A stretch of 17,275 nucleotides of DNA from CAZKGE01 sp964541695 (GTDB taxonomy: Bacteria; Bacillota; Clostridia; Christensenellales; CAG-138), in the NCBI GenBank assembly GCA_964541695.1, contig CAZIRB010000043.1, positions 1 through 17,275 on the forward strand, given 5' to 3'. The notes under the pieces are model-generated. The model saw only the letters and a program-made list of their open reading frames with translations. It had not been told where the DNA came from and ran no database searches. The translations under genes and the position numbers were made by a program. How positions within the stretch are numbered: the stretch's first letter is position 1; each line of letters starts with the position of its first letter. Below, in pieces: positions 1 to 7,417 of the stretch.

Positions 1-220
1 TGGAGGCTCCGCCTCCAAGCCTCCGCCAAAGGGCCGAAGGCCCTTTGGAAACCCAATTCGCGGCTTTTCCGTTATAAACGCCCACTCCGCATACTCTTGA
101 CCCCACTACAAAGGCCGCCTGTTCAGGCGGCCTTTGAAAACCCAACAAACCCCGAGGCCCTCCTGCGGGTTCCAAGGGTCTCAGACCCTTGGCGGGGTGC
201 AGGGGCGGAGCCCCTGCGCG
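1..220. repeat. Mirrored intergenic repeat MR-1 (left end may be cut by the window edge)
   Basis: Two arms face each other around a variable centre. Left arm: hairpin B at 1-17 (TGGAGGC, loop TCC, GCCTCCA) and hairpin A at 26-48 (CCAAAGGGCC, loop GAA, GGCCCTTTGG), then AAACCC. Right arm, in the opposite order and orientation: GGGTTCC, hairpin A at 172-192 (CCAAGGGTCT/AGACCCTTGG), spacer CGGGGT, hairpin B at 199-217 (GCAGGGGC, loop GGA, GCCCCTGC). The centre (about 59-165) holds a separate strong hairpin at 110-135. The element lies just beyond the nfnB stop codon. The same layout recurs at 3258-3513, 7047-7268 and 13197-13334. No coding capacity is credible. I see a REPIN- or MITE-like design but cannot name the family. 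Confidence 0.8.
110..135. terminator. Strong hairpin in the centre of MR-1, possible terminator for nfnAB
   Basis: AAAGGCCGCCT and AGGCGGCCTTT form a perfect 11-bp stem with loop GTTC. It lies 114 bases beyond the nfnB stop codon. Flanking A and T runs are only three bases long, so as an intrinsic terminator it would be weak in either direction. An almost identical hairpin lies in MR-2 (3402-3427). It may instead be a structural part of the repeat. Confidence 0.4.
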
Positions 221-248
221 TCCCCGTCTTATCGTTCCCTTGTTCCCC

Positions 249-1646
249 CTACGCCCTCCCCGTCAGCTCCTCATGGATCGCGGCGGCGGCCTTTTTGCCG
301 GCGCCCATGGCGAGGATGACGGTGGCCGCGCCGGTGACGGCGTCGCCGCCGGCGTAGACGAAGGGCTTGCTGGTCTTGCCGGTCTCCCCGTCGACGATGA
401 TGCCGCCCCAGGATTGGGTGGCGAGGTCGGGCGTGGTGTTCTTGATGAGCGGGTTGGGGCTGTTGCCGATGGCGATGACGACGGTCTGAACGTCGAGCCG
501 GCGCTCACTGCCGGGCTTGACGACGGGGCGGCGGCGGCCGGAGGCGTCGGGCTCGCCGAGCTCCATTTCCACGCAGGTCATGCCGGTGACGAACCCGTTT
601 TCGTTGCCGTGGATCTCGGTGGGGTTTGTCAGGAACAGGAACTCGATGCCCTCCTCCTTGGCGTGGTGGACCTCCTCGACGCGCGCGGGCATCTCCTTCT
701 CGCCGCGGCGGTAGACGATGTACACGTTCTCGGCGCCGAGGCGCTTGGCGCAGCGGGCGGCGTCCATGGCGACGTTGCCGCCGCCGACGACCGCGACGTT
801 TTTACCGACCTGCACGGGCGTGTCGGTGTCCGGGAACGAATAGGCCTTCATCAGGTTGATGCGCGTTAAGAACTCGTTGGCGGAATACACGCCGCAGAGC
901 GACTCGCCGGGAATGCCCTGGAAGCGCGGCAGGCCCGCGCCGCTGCCGACGAATACCGCGTCGTACCCTTCGCTTGTGAGCAGCTCGTCGAGCGAGAGGC
1001 AGCGGCCGATCACCATGTCGGTTCGGATGTCGACGCCGAGGTCCTCGAGCGTATGTATTTCGTCGCGCACGAGCTGTTTGGGCAGACGAAACTCAGGGAT
1101 GCCGTATACGAGCACGCCGCCGGGCGTGTGCAGCGCCTCGAAGACCGTCACGGCGTAGCCGAGCTTGCGCAGGTCACCCGCGCAGGTTAACCCCGCGGGG
1201 CCGCTGCCGACGATCGCGACGCGTTTGCCGTTGTCGGGCGCGGGGGCGGCGGAAGCGGCGCCGTGCGCCATGGCGTAGTCCGCGACGAAGCGCTCGAGCC
1301 GGCCGATGCCGACGGGCTCGCCCTTGACGGCGCGCACGCAGCGCTCCTCGCACTGCGTCTCCTGCGGGCAGACGCGGCCGCAGACGGCGGGCAAAGCGTT
1401 CGTCGAGCGGATCACCTCGTAGGCCTCGATAAATTTGCCCTCCGTCACGAGCTGGATAAACTCTGGGATACGCACGTTGACGGGGCAGCCGGCGACGCAG
1501 GGCTTGTGCTTGCAATTTAGGCACCGCGTGGCTTCCTCGACAGCCATAGCCTCGTCGTAGCCCTGCGACACCTCGAAAAAGTTGCGGTTGCGCACGTCGG
1601 GCGCCTGTTCGCGCGGCGGCAGCTTCTTTAAGCTCATGTTCGGCAT
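249..1646 (-). CDS. nfnB: NfnB-type large subunit of NADH-dependent ferredoxin:NADP+ oxidoreductase (glutamate synthase small-subunit-like)
   Basis: 465 residues from the ATG at 1646. The open frame runs further upstream, but only inside nfnA, and residue 1 here (MPNMSLKKLP) matches the usual family start. An N-terminal iron-sulfur region has Cys42, 45, 50, 54 and Cys89, 93, 99, 103, expected to hold two [4Fe-4S] clusters. An FAD-binding GSGPAG follows at 147-152, and an NADP(H)-binding GGGNVAMDAAR at 288-298. The C-terminal GGDAVTGAATVILAMGAGK closes the FAD site. With NfnA it should form the soluble flavin-bifurcating transhydrogenase that couples NADH and reduced ferredoxin oxidation to NADPH formation. 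The start codon shares one base with the nfnA stop (TGATG), so translation is probably coupled. Paralogues named GltD, GltA or SudA share this fold; the paired NfnA-like gene and the absence of a glutamate synthase large subunit favour Nfn. Confidence 0.88.
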   Translation of the reverse strand: MPNMSLKKLPPREQAPDVRNRNFFEVSQGYDEAMAVEEATRCLNCKHKPCVAGCPVNVRIPEFIQLVTEGKFIEAYEVIRSTNALPAVCGRVCPQETQCEERCVRAVKGEPVGIGRLERFVADYAMAHGAASAAPAPDNGKRVAIVGSGPAGLTCAGDLRKLGYAVTVFEALHTPGGVLVYGIPEFRLPKQLVRDEIHTLEDLGVDIRTDMVIGRCLSLDELLTSEGYDAVFVGSGAGLPRFQGIPGESLCGVYSANEFLTRINLMKAYSFPDTDTPVQVGKNVAVVGGGNVAMDAARCAKRLGAENVYIVYRRGEKEMPARVEEVHHAKEEGIEFLFLTNPTEIHGNENGFVTGMTCVEMELGEPDASGRRRPVVKPGSERRLDVQTVVIAIGNSPNPLIKNTTPDLATQSWGGIIVDGETGKTSKPFVYAGGDAVTGAATVILAMGAGKKAAAAIHEELTGRA

Positions 1647-2494
1647 CAGGCGTCGACCTCCTTTTTCAGCAGGTTGCAGGCGTGCGTTTCCAGGCTCGTC
1701 TGCTCCTCCTTGCGGTACATGCGGCTCCTGGCTATGGCCTCGTCCCAGTCGACGAGCTGGCCGTCGAAGTCCGGGCCGTCGACGCAGGCAAACTTCATCT
1801 CGCCGCCGACGGTGACGCGGCAGCAGCCGCACATGCCGGTGCCGTCGATCATGATCGGGTTCATCGACACGATCGTCGGGATACCGTACTCCTTCGTCAG
1901 CTTGCAGACGGCGCGCATCATCACGAGCGGGCCGATCGCGATCACGTGGTCGTATGGTACGCCCGCGCGCAGCTGCTCCTCGAGCGCCGTGGTCACAAAG
2001 CCCTTATGCCCGTTGCTGCCGTCGTCGGTCATGACGTACAGGTTCGTGCACGAGGCGGCAAGCTCGTCCGTCAGGATCATCAGGTCCGTGCTGCGGAAGC
2101 CCACGATCGTGTCGACGACGGCGCCCATTTCGTGCAGCGCCTTGGCCTGCGGGTACGCGATCGCCACGCCGAGGCCGCCGCCGATCACCGCGACGCGGTG
2201 CATTCCCTCAAACTCGCTCGCTTTGCCGAGCGGACCGACAAAGTCCAGCAGCGAATCGCCCTCGTTGAGTAGGTCGAGCCTTTTGGTCGTGTAGCCGACC
2301 TTTTGGAATATGATCGTGACAGCGCCGCTTTCCTTGTCGGCGCCCGCGATCGTCAGCGGGATGCGCTCGCCCGCCTCGTCGATGCGCAGCACGATGAACT
2401 GGCCGGGCAGCGCTTTCTTCGCGACGAACGGCGCGTAGACCTCCATCAGCGTGACCGTTTCGTGCAGCGCGCGCTTCTTTAAGATGGGAAACAT
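1646..2494 (-). CDS. nfnA: NfnA-type small subunit (FAD/NAD-binding, [2Fe-2S])
   Basis: 282 residues from the ATG at 2494, which has AGGAG 13 bases upstream. A TTG at 2518 lies in frame but would bury this SD. The protein resembles the sulfide/dihydroorotate dehydrogenase electron-transfer family: an N-terminal flavin domain with RIPLT at 44-48, an NAD(H)-binding GGGLGV at 105-110, and a C-terminal cysteine cluster Cys222, 224, 225 and 237 that should hold a [2Fe-2S] centre. In the Nfn complex this subunit oxidises NADH and passes electrons to NfnB. It is first in a two-gene operon. The leader from the promoter at 2632-2660 is about 130 bases and GC-rich, with overlapping self-complementary stretches at 2554-2570. 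SudB or a PyrK-like role are alternatives, less likely beside nfnB. Confidence 0.87.
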   Translation of the reverse strand: MFPILKKRALHETVTLMEVYAPFVAKKALPGQFIVLRIDEAGERIPLTIAGADKESGAVTIIFQKVGYTTKRLDLLNEGDSLLDFVGPLGKASEFEGMHRVAVIGGGLGVAIAYPQAKALHEMGAVVDTIVGFRSTDLMILTDELAASCTNLYVMTDDGSNGHKGFVTTALEEQLRAGVPYDHVIAIGPLVMMRAVCKLTKEYGIPTIVSMNPIMIDGTGMCGCCRVTVGGEMKFACVDGPDFDGQLVDWDEAIARSRMYRKEEQTSLETHACNLLKKEVDA

Positions 2495-2631
2495 CGGGGC
2501 AAATCGTCTCCTTTCCAAATTTTATACAGACCTGGGCGCGGCGGGCGAACTGTGCGGCGCGCCGCGGCGCAAAAATAAACGAAAACGGGCTGCGGACAAG
2601 CGCAAAAACGGCTGTTTCCCGCATCGAACAT

Positions 2632-2660
2632 AGTATAAAGAAAAAAGTGTTTCTTGACAA
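2632..2660 (-). promoter_or_regulatory. Predicted sigma-A-type promoter of nfnAB
   Basis: On the minus strand TTGTCA (2660-2655) and TATACT (2637-2632) are 17 bases apart. The -35 box shares five of its six positions with the -35 box of the opposing promoter at 2654-2682. Transcription would start near 2625, giving an nfnA leader of about 130 bases. Confidence 0.7.
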
Positions 2661-2682
2661 ATAAAAAAACGGAATGGATAAT
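2654..2682 (+). promoter_or_regulatory. Predicted sigma-A-type promoter of the 2768-3250 gene
   Basis: A perfect TTGACA (2654-2659) and GATAAT (2677-2682) are separated by 17 bases of A-rich DNA. The expected start is near 2689. It is one of the best promoter matches in the window and overlaps the divergent nfn promoter at the -35 boxes. Confidence 0.75.
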
Positions 2683-2689
2683 AAGAGCA

Positions 2690-2767
2690 CATTACTAATC
2701 TACTAATTTACTAGACACCGCGCCTTAAGGCGCGGGGGCCCGGAAAAGCGGGCCGGAGAGGACGGAC
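2690..2767 (+). promoter_or_regulatory. Structured 5' leader with tandem octamers and two hairpins
   Basis: Just after the predicted start come three tandem octamers beginning TACTA: TACTAATC (2693), TACTAATT (2701) and TACTAGAC (2709). Next is a perfect 18-bp palindrome CCGCGCCTTAAGGCGCGG (2718-2735). Then comes a hairpin with stem GGCCCG/CGGGCC and loop GAAAAG (2737-2754) that ends directly against the SD GGAGAGGA (2755-2762), five bases before the ATG. The arrangement suggests an operator and/or control of ribosome access. It matches no riboswitch class I recognise. Confidence 0.45.
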
Positions 2768-3250
2768 ATGAACATTCCCACGACGTTGAAGCACAAGCCG
2801 GTAATCGCGGTCGAGAACTACAGGAACGTGGACGGGCGCAAGGCGTACACGTCGGACGCGGAGGCGCTGTCGATCGGGCTCGCGCAGTGGAACGACCGCG
2901 GCCGCGTCGACGCTTCCGCCAAGGTCTGGCGCTACACGGGCGAGAAGTGGTCGCGGCAGAGCGAGGAGCTGCCGCTGCACCGCGTGCTCGACCTTGCGAT
3001 CCTGATTGTGCGCGCGCGGCGGTTCTTGATGGAGGAGTCGTACCGCTACAAGGCCGGCTATGACGAGGCGCAGCCCGTTATCGATCGCATCGGCCTGCAG
3101 GGCGACGCCATGACCGTCGCCGTCTGCACGAAGAACGAGAACGTTTCCGAGGACATCGCGCTGCTCACCGGCGCGCTGCGCGCCGAGGACGAGCTGCTCG
3201 GCGAGCGGCTCCGGGTGCTGAAACACGCGCTCGAGGAGGCAGGGTTTTAG
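2768..3250 (+). CDS. Conserved protein of unknown function, probably DUF6530 family
   Basis: 160 residues, soluble, with no signal peptide or membrane segment. The ATG at 2768 has SD GGAGAGGA five bases upstream. I recognise the general pattern of a small clostridial family (from memory DUF6530): an N-terminal LKHKPVIAVENY (8-19), then LAQWNDRGRVDASAKVWR (38-55), EKWSRQSEELPLHRVLDL (58-75), and a C-terminal VIDRIGLQGDAMTVAVC (104-120). The basic and aromatic residues in these blocks look strongly conserved, but no catalytic motif is evident to me. It stands alone as a monocistronic unit, divergent from nfnAB through overlapping promoters, so the two units may respond to a common signal; that is inference. 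It is followed directly by repeat MR-2. Confidence 0.8.
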   Translation: MNIPTTLKHKPVIAVENYRNVDGRKAYTSDAEALSIGLAQWNDRGRVDASAKVWRYTGEKWSRQSEELPLHRVLDLAILIVRARRFLMEESYRYKAGYDEAQPVIDRIGLQGDAMTVAVCTKNENVSEDIALLTGALRAEDELLGERLRVLKHALEEAGF

Positions 3251-3257
3251 GGAAGTG

Positions 3258-3513
3258 CGTTGAGGGCTCCGCCCTCAGGCAATTAGATGCGGGGCTCCGC
3301 CCCGCACCCTGCCAAAGGGGAAACCTCTTTTGGAAACCTGAACTGCGGTCACTCCGGCATGGACGCCTGCCCAAGGGCCGTATCCCTCTTAAACTCAACA
3401 TAAAGGCCGCCTGAGAAGGCGGCCTTTGGGTTGGGTTTCCAAAGGGCCTTCGGCCCTTTGGCGGGGTGCGGGGCAGCGCCCCGCATATGGGACCGGAGGC
3501 GAAGCCTCCAACG
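3258..3513. repeat. Mirrored intergenic repeat MR-2
   Basis: The longest copy, 256 bases, and it has two B hairpins per arm. Left arm: TGAGGGC/GCCCTCA at 3261-3277 and TGCGGGGC/GCCCCGCA at 3288-3306, then a degenerate hairpin A at 3312-3333 and GGAAACC. Right arm: GGGTTTCC, hairpin A at 3439-3461 (CCAAAGGGCC, loop TTC, GGCCCTTTGG), hairpin B at 3467-3485 (TGCGGGGC/GCCCCGCA) and a second B at 3495-3509 (GGAGGC/GCCTCC). Outer ends are inverted: CGTTGAGGGC at 3258 against GCCTCCAACG ending at 3513. The centre carries a hairpin at 3402-3427. It fills most of the 412-base gap between the 160-residue gene and tig; the rest holds the tig promoter and leader. Confidence 0.85.
3402..3427. terminator. 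Centre hairpin of MR-2, possible terminator
   Basis: AAAGGCCGCCT and AGGCGGCCTTT form a perfect 11-bp stem with a GAGA loop, the same stem as at 110-135 in MR-1. Only three T residues follow on the plus strand, so termination of the upstream gene is possible but not clear. Confidence 0.4.
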
Positions 3514-3579
3514 TCTCTCCGCACCCCCGTTTTCACCTAAAATCTTCACGTTTACGCCCATTCTGCGCCCTACTTTTCA

Positions 3580-3608
3580 TTGCATTTGCCTGCGCGATAT
3601 GCTATGAT
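3580..3608 (+). promoter_or_regulatory. Predicted promoter of tig-clpP-clpX
   Basis: TTGCAT (3580-3585), a 17-base spacer, then TATGAT (3603-3608) preceded by TGC, an extended -10. The expected start is near 3615, leaving about 48 bases of leader before tig. No CIRCE inverted repeat or CtsR heptamer pair was seen near it. Confidence 0.75.
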
Positions 3609-3662
3609 ACATCGATGCTGGCGTATTATGCCGATGCGACTGAACGTAGTTGGAGGAACAGA

Positions 3663-5024
3663 ATGGCAACCGTTGAGAAACTGGAGAAAAACCGCGCGAA
3701 ACTGACCGTGACCGTATCGCCCGAGGCGTTCGAGGAAGGCCTGCGGAAGGCCTATATGAAAACGGCGAAGCATTACAACATTCCGGGTTTCCGCAAGGGG
3801 AAGGCGCCCCGGAAGGTGATCGAGAATATGTACGGGGACAGTATATTCTTTGACGACGCGATCGAGATCGTCTGGGGCGACGCGTACGACGCGGCGATCG
3901 AGGAGCACAAACTGATCGCGGTTGACAAGCCCGAGAACCTGAATGTCGAGAAGGTCAGCCGCGAGGAGGGGCTGCTGTTCACCGCGGAGGTGCAGCTTCG
4001 TCCCGAGGTCACGCTCGGCCGCTACAAGGGTATAGAAGTTCCGGAGCCAACGTATACTGTTGAGGATCGCGACGTCGACGCCGAGATCGAGAAGGAGCGC
4101 GAGAAAAACGCGCGCTTTGTGGACGTGGACCGCGCCGTCGAGAACGGTGACCGCGTGACGCTCGACTACTCCGGCAGCGTGGACGGCGAGAAATTCGCGG
4201 GCGGCACGGCGGAGGATCAGGTGCTCGTGATCGGCTCCGGCACGTTCATACCGGGCTTTGAGGAGCAAATGGTCGGCATGGCAAGCGGCGAGGAGCGCGA
4301 CCTGACCGTCAGGTTCCCCGACGACTACCACGAAAAATCGCTCGCCGGCAAGGACGCGGTGTTTCACGTAAAAGTAAAGCAGGTGCAGATCAAGGAGCTG
4401 CCCGCGCTCGACGACGAGTTTGCCAAGGATATTTCGGAGTTTGACACGCTCGACGCGCTGCGCGCGGATAAGCGCGCCAAGCTCGAGGAAGTGGCCGAGC
4501 AGAGCAGAAAGAGCGCGATCGAGGGCCGCGCGCTAAAGATCGTATCGGACGGCGCGGATGTGGACATCCCCGAGGTCATGATCGACAGGCAGGTCAACGC
4601 CATGCTGCGCGACGTATCGTACCGGCTCTCGATGAACGGCATCTCGCTCGAGGACTATTGCAAGTACACGGGCGAGACGATCGACCAGGTGAAGGCGTCC
4701 TACCGCGACGAGGCAAAGGCGCGCGTGCGCACGCAGCTCGTGATCGCGGCCGTTGCCGAACAGGAAGCGCTCGCGTGCTCCGACGAGGAGCTGGAACAGA
4801 ATATCGGCGAATACGCCGCGCAATCGGGGGCTTCCGTGGAGGAGTTTAAAAAGAGGCTGTCCGCGGACGACCTTGAGTATCTGCGCGACCGCGTCGTCGC
4901 CGAGAAAGCCGTCGACCTGATCGTGTCGAACGCGGTCCTGACCGCGTCCGAGCAGCCCGAGAAGGAACAGAAGGCCGAAAAGAAATCCGCCAAAAAGGAA
5001 AAGGACGCCGGCAAGGCCGAATGA
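3663..5024 (+). CDS. tig: Trigger factor, ribosome-associated chaperone and peptidyl-prolyl isomerase
   Basis: 453 residues from the ATG at 3663, six bases after SD GGAGG (3652-3656). The open frame extends 79 codons further upstream through MR-2, but that part is repeat DNA, has no SD and precedes the predicted transcription start. The ribosome-docking signature GFRKGKAPR sits at 42-50. An FKBP-type isomerase domain begins near residue 160 (GDRVTLDYSG) and contains IPGFEEQMVGM. A helical C-terminal chaperone domain follows, ending in a lysine- and glutamate-rich tail. Length is close to that of other trigger factors. The protein shelters nascent chains at the ribosome exit. The stop overlaps a possible alternative clpP start (ATGA at 5021). 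Confidence 0.96.
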   Translation: MATVEKLEKNRAKLTVTVSPEAFEEGLRKAYMKTAKHYNIPGFRKGKAPRKVIENMYGDSIFFDDAIEIVWGDAYDAAIEEHKLIAVDKPENLNVEKVSREEGLLFTAEVQLRPEVTLGRYKGIEVPEPTYTVEDRDVDAEIEKEREKNARFVDVDRAVENGDRVTLDYSGSVDGEKFAGGTAEDQVLVIGSGTFIPGFEEQMVGMASGEERDLTVRFPDDYHEKSLAGKDAVFHVKVKQVQIKELPALDDEFAKDISEFDTLDALRADKRAKLEEVAEQSRKSAIEGRALKIVSDGADVDIPEVMIDRQVNAMLRDVSYRLSMNGISLEDYCKYTGETIDQVKASYRDEAKARVRTQLVIAAVAEQEALACSDEELEQNIGEYAAQSGASVEEFKKRLSADDLEYLRDRVVAEKAVDLIVSNAVLTASEQPEKEQKAEKKSAKKEKDAGKAE

Positions 5025-5077
5025 GCGCGTTCGATCAAAACGCACCGCGGAACCAAACCTTTAACAGGAGGACGCAA

Positions 5078-5662
5078 ATGAACCTGATACCGATGGTCGT
5101 GGAACAGACCAACCGCGGCGAACGCTCCTACGACATCTATTCCCGCCTGCTGAAGGACCGGATCATATTTCTAGGCGGCGAGGTGGACAACGACACGGCG
5201 AACATCATCATCGCGCAGATGCTGTTCCTCGAGGGGGACGACCCCGACAAGGACATCAACCTGTATATCAACAGCCCCGGCGGCTCCGTGTCGGCGGGAC
5301 TGGCAATCTACGACACGATGCAATACATCAAGTGCGAGGTATCCACGATCTGCGTGGGCATGGCCGCGTCGATGGGCGCGTTCCTGCTCGCCGCGGGCGC
5401 GAAGGGCAAGCGCAAGGCGCTGCCGAACGCGGAGATCATGATCCATCAGCCGAGCGGCGGCGCGCAGGGGCAGGCCACGGACATCTCGATCCAGGCCGAG
5501 CAGATCCTGCGGTTAAAAAGGCGGCTCAACGAGATCCTCGCCGAGCGCACGGGCCAGCCGCTCGACCAGGTCGCGGCCGATACCGAGCGCGATAATTTCA
5601 TGACCGCCGAGCAGGCGCGGGCATATGGTATTGTAGACGAAGTATTCCCCGCAAGGAGATAG
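5078..5662 (+). CDS. clpP: ATP-dependent Clp protease proteolytic subunit
   Basis: 194 residues, the normal ClpP size. The ATG at 5078 is preceded five bases earlier by AGGAGGA (5066-5072). An in-frame ATG at 5021, overlapping the tig stop, would add 19 atypical residues and lacks an SD. The catalytic triad is intact: Ser98 in GMAASMG, His123 in MIHQPSGG and Asp172 in ERDNF. The INSPGGSV block (64-71) is also present. ClpP forms a double heptameric barrel that degrades substrates unfolded by ClpX, encoded two bases downstream. The position between tig and clpX is the order known from Clostridium, whereas in Bacillus clpP is elsewhere. Confidence 0.97.
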   Translation: MNLIPMVVEQTNRGERSYDIYSRLLKDRIIFLGGEVDNDTANIIIAQMLFLEGDDPDKDINLYINSPGGSVSAGLAIYDTMQYIKCEVSTICVGMAASMGAFLLAAGAKGKRKALPNAEIMIHQPSGGAQGQATDISIQAEQILRLKRRLNEILAERTGQPLDQVAADTERDNFMTAEQARAYGIVDEVFPARR

Positions 5663-5664
5663 AT

Positions 5665-6948
<1,284 letters not shown>

Positions 6949-6977
6949 GCGCGGAAAACACGATAGAACGGGTACGC

Positions 6978-7010
6978 AGCGGCCCGGACCGGAAGGTCCG
7001 GGCCGCTTTA
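6978..7010 (+). terminator. Intrinsic terminator of tig-clpP-clpX
   Basis: AGCGGCCCGGACC and GGTCCGGGCCGCT form a perfect 13-bp stem closed by a GGAA tetraloop, followed by TTTA. It begins 30 bases after the clpX stop codon. The T run is short but the stem is very stable. Confidence 0.8.
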
Positions 7011-7046
7011 TGCGCGGGGAGAAGGGCGGGGCGGGAGTATGGGGTA

Positions 7047-7268
7047 CGTTGAGGGCTCTGCCCTCAAACGCCCGTCAAAGAGGAGAACCCCCTTTGGAAA
7101 CCCTGCGCTGCCGGCGTTCAATTTTTGAGCGCCGGCCGTTGGCATTCCAAAGGCCTTCGGTTTTTGAGAACCGATCAACCGAACATGCGGCCCGACTTAT
7201 TTGTCCGGCTATTCGGGTTTCCAAAGGGCCTTCAGTCCTTTGGCGGGGTGCAGAGGCGGCGCCCCTGC
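7047..7268. repeat. Mirrored intergenic repeat MR-3
   Basis: Left arm: CGTTGAGGGC start, hairpin B at 7049-7067 (TTGAGGGC, loop TCT, GCCCTCAA) and a degenerate hairpin A at 7075-7097 followed by AAACCC. Right arm: GGGTTT, hairpin A at 7221-7243 (CCAAAGGGCC/AGTCCTTTGG, partly mispaired), then GCGGGGT and hairpin B at 7250-7268 (GCAGAGGC/GCCCCTGC, one mismatch). The centre differs from those of MR-1 and MR-2. It has a stem at 7110-7136 (GCCGGCGTTCAA, loop TTT, TTGAGCGCCGGC) and a truncated extra arm near 7144-7160 (ATTCCAAAGGCCTTCGG). This copy looks the most decayed. It occupies much of the 469-base gap between clpX and lonB. Confidence 0.78.
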
Positions 7269-7417
7269 GCGGAACCTTTTCGCCGCGGTGTCCCTGCCGT
7301 TCCCCCCCCGCCGCAGCGCCGTCCCACGTCCTCCCATCAACAAACCGGCAGATTTGTCAAATATAGACTGTCGCTCGAATCCGCTCATTTTCGCGCTGCC
7401 GACGCATACTAGATGCG
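7269..7417 (+). other. Region upstream of lonB without a clear promoter or SD
   Basis: After MR-3 there are about 150 bases before lonB. I find no convincing sigma-A pair. TTGTCA at 7354-7359 has no good -10 at the right distance. CATACTA at 7405-7411 resembles a -10 of sigma-A or sporulation sigma-G type, but the matching -35 (TCATT at 7385-7389) is poor. No SD precedes the ATG. Confidence 0.35.

Noticed and set aside
97..357. Small plus-strand open frames within and beyond MR-1
   Set aside because: They run through repeat hairpins and antisense to nfnB, with no SD or conserved pattern.
1647..1832. Arginine-rich 62-residue extension of nfnB
   Set aside because: It is an out-of-frame reading of the nfnA C-terminal region; the coupled ATG at 1646 is the family start.
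3426..3662. N-terminal extension of trigger factor by 79 residues, including a hydrophobic stretch
   Set aside because: It would be encoded by MR-2 and the promoter region, and the SD plus family start place the true start at 3663.
3540..3662. CIRCE or CtsR operator upstream of tig and, likewise, lon
   Set aside because: Neither the TTAGCACTC-type inverted repeat nor paired GTCAAA heptamers could be found by eye.
7010..7366. Small open frames through MR-3
   Set aside because: The translated matter is repeat sequence; similar peptides arise from the other copies purely because the DNA is repeated.
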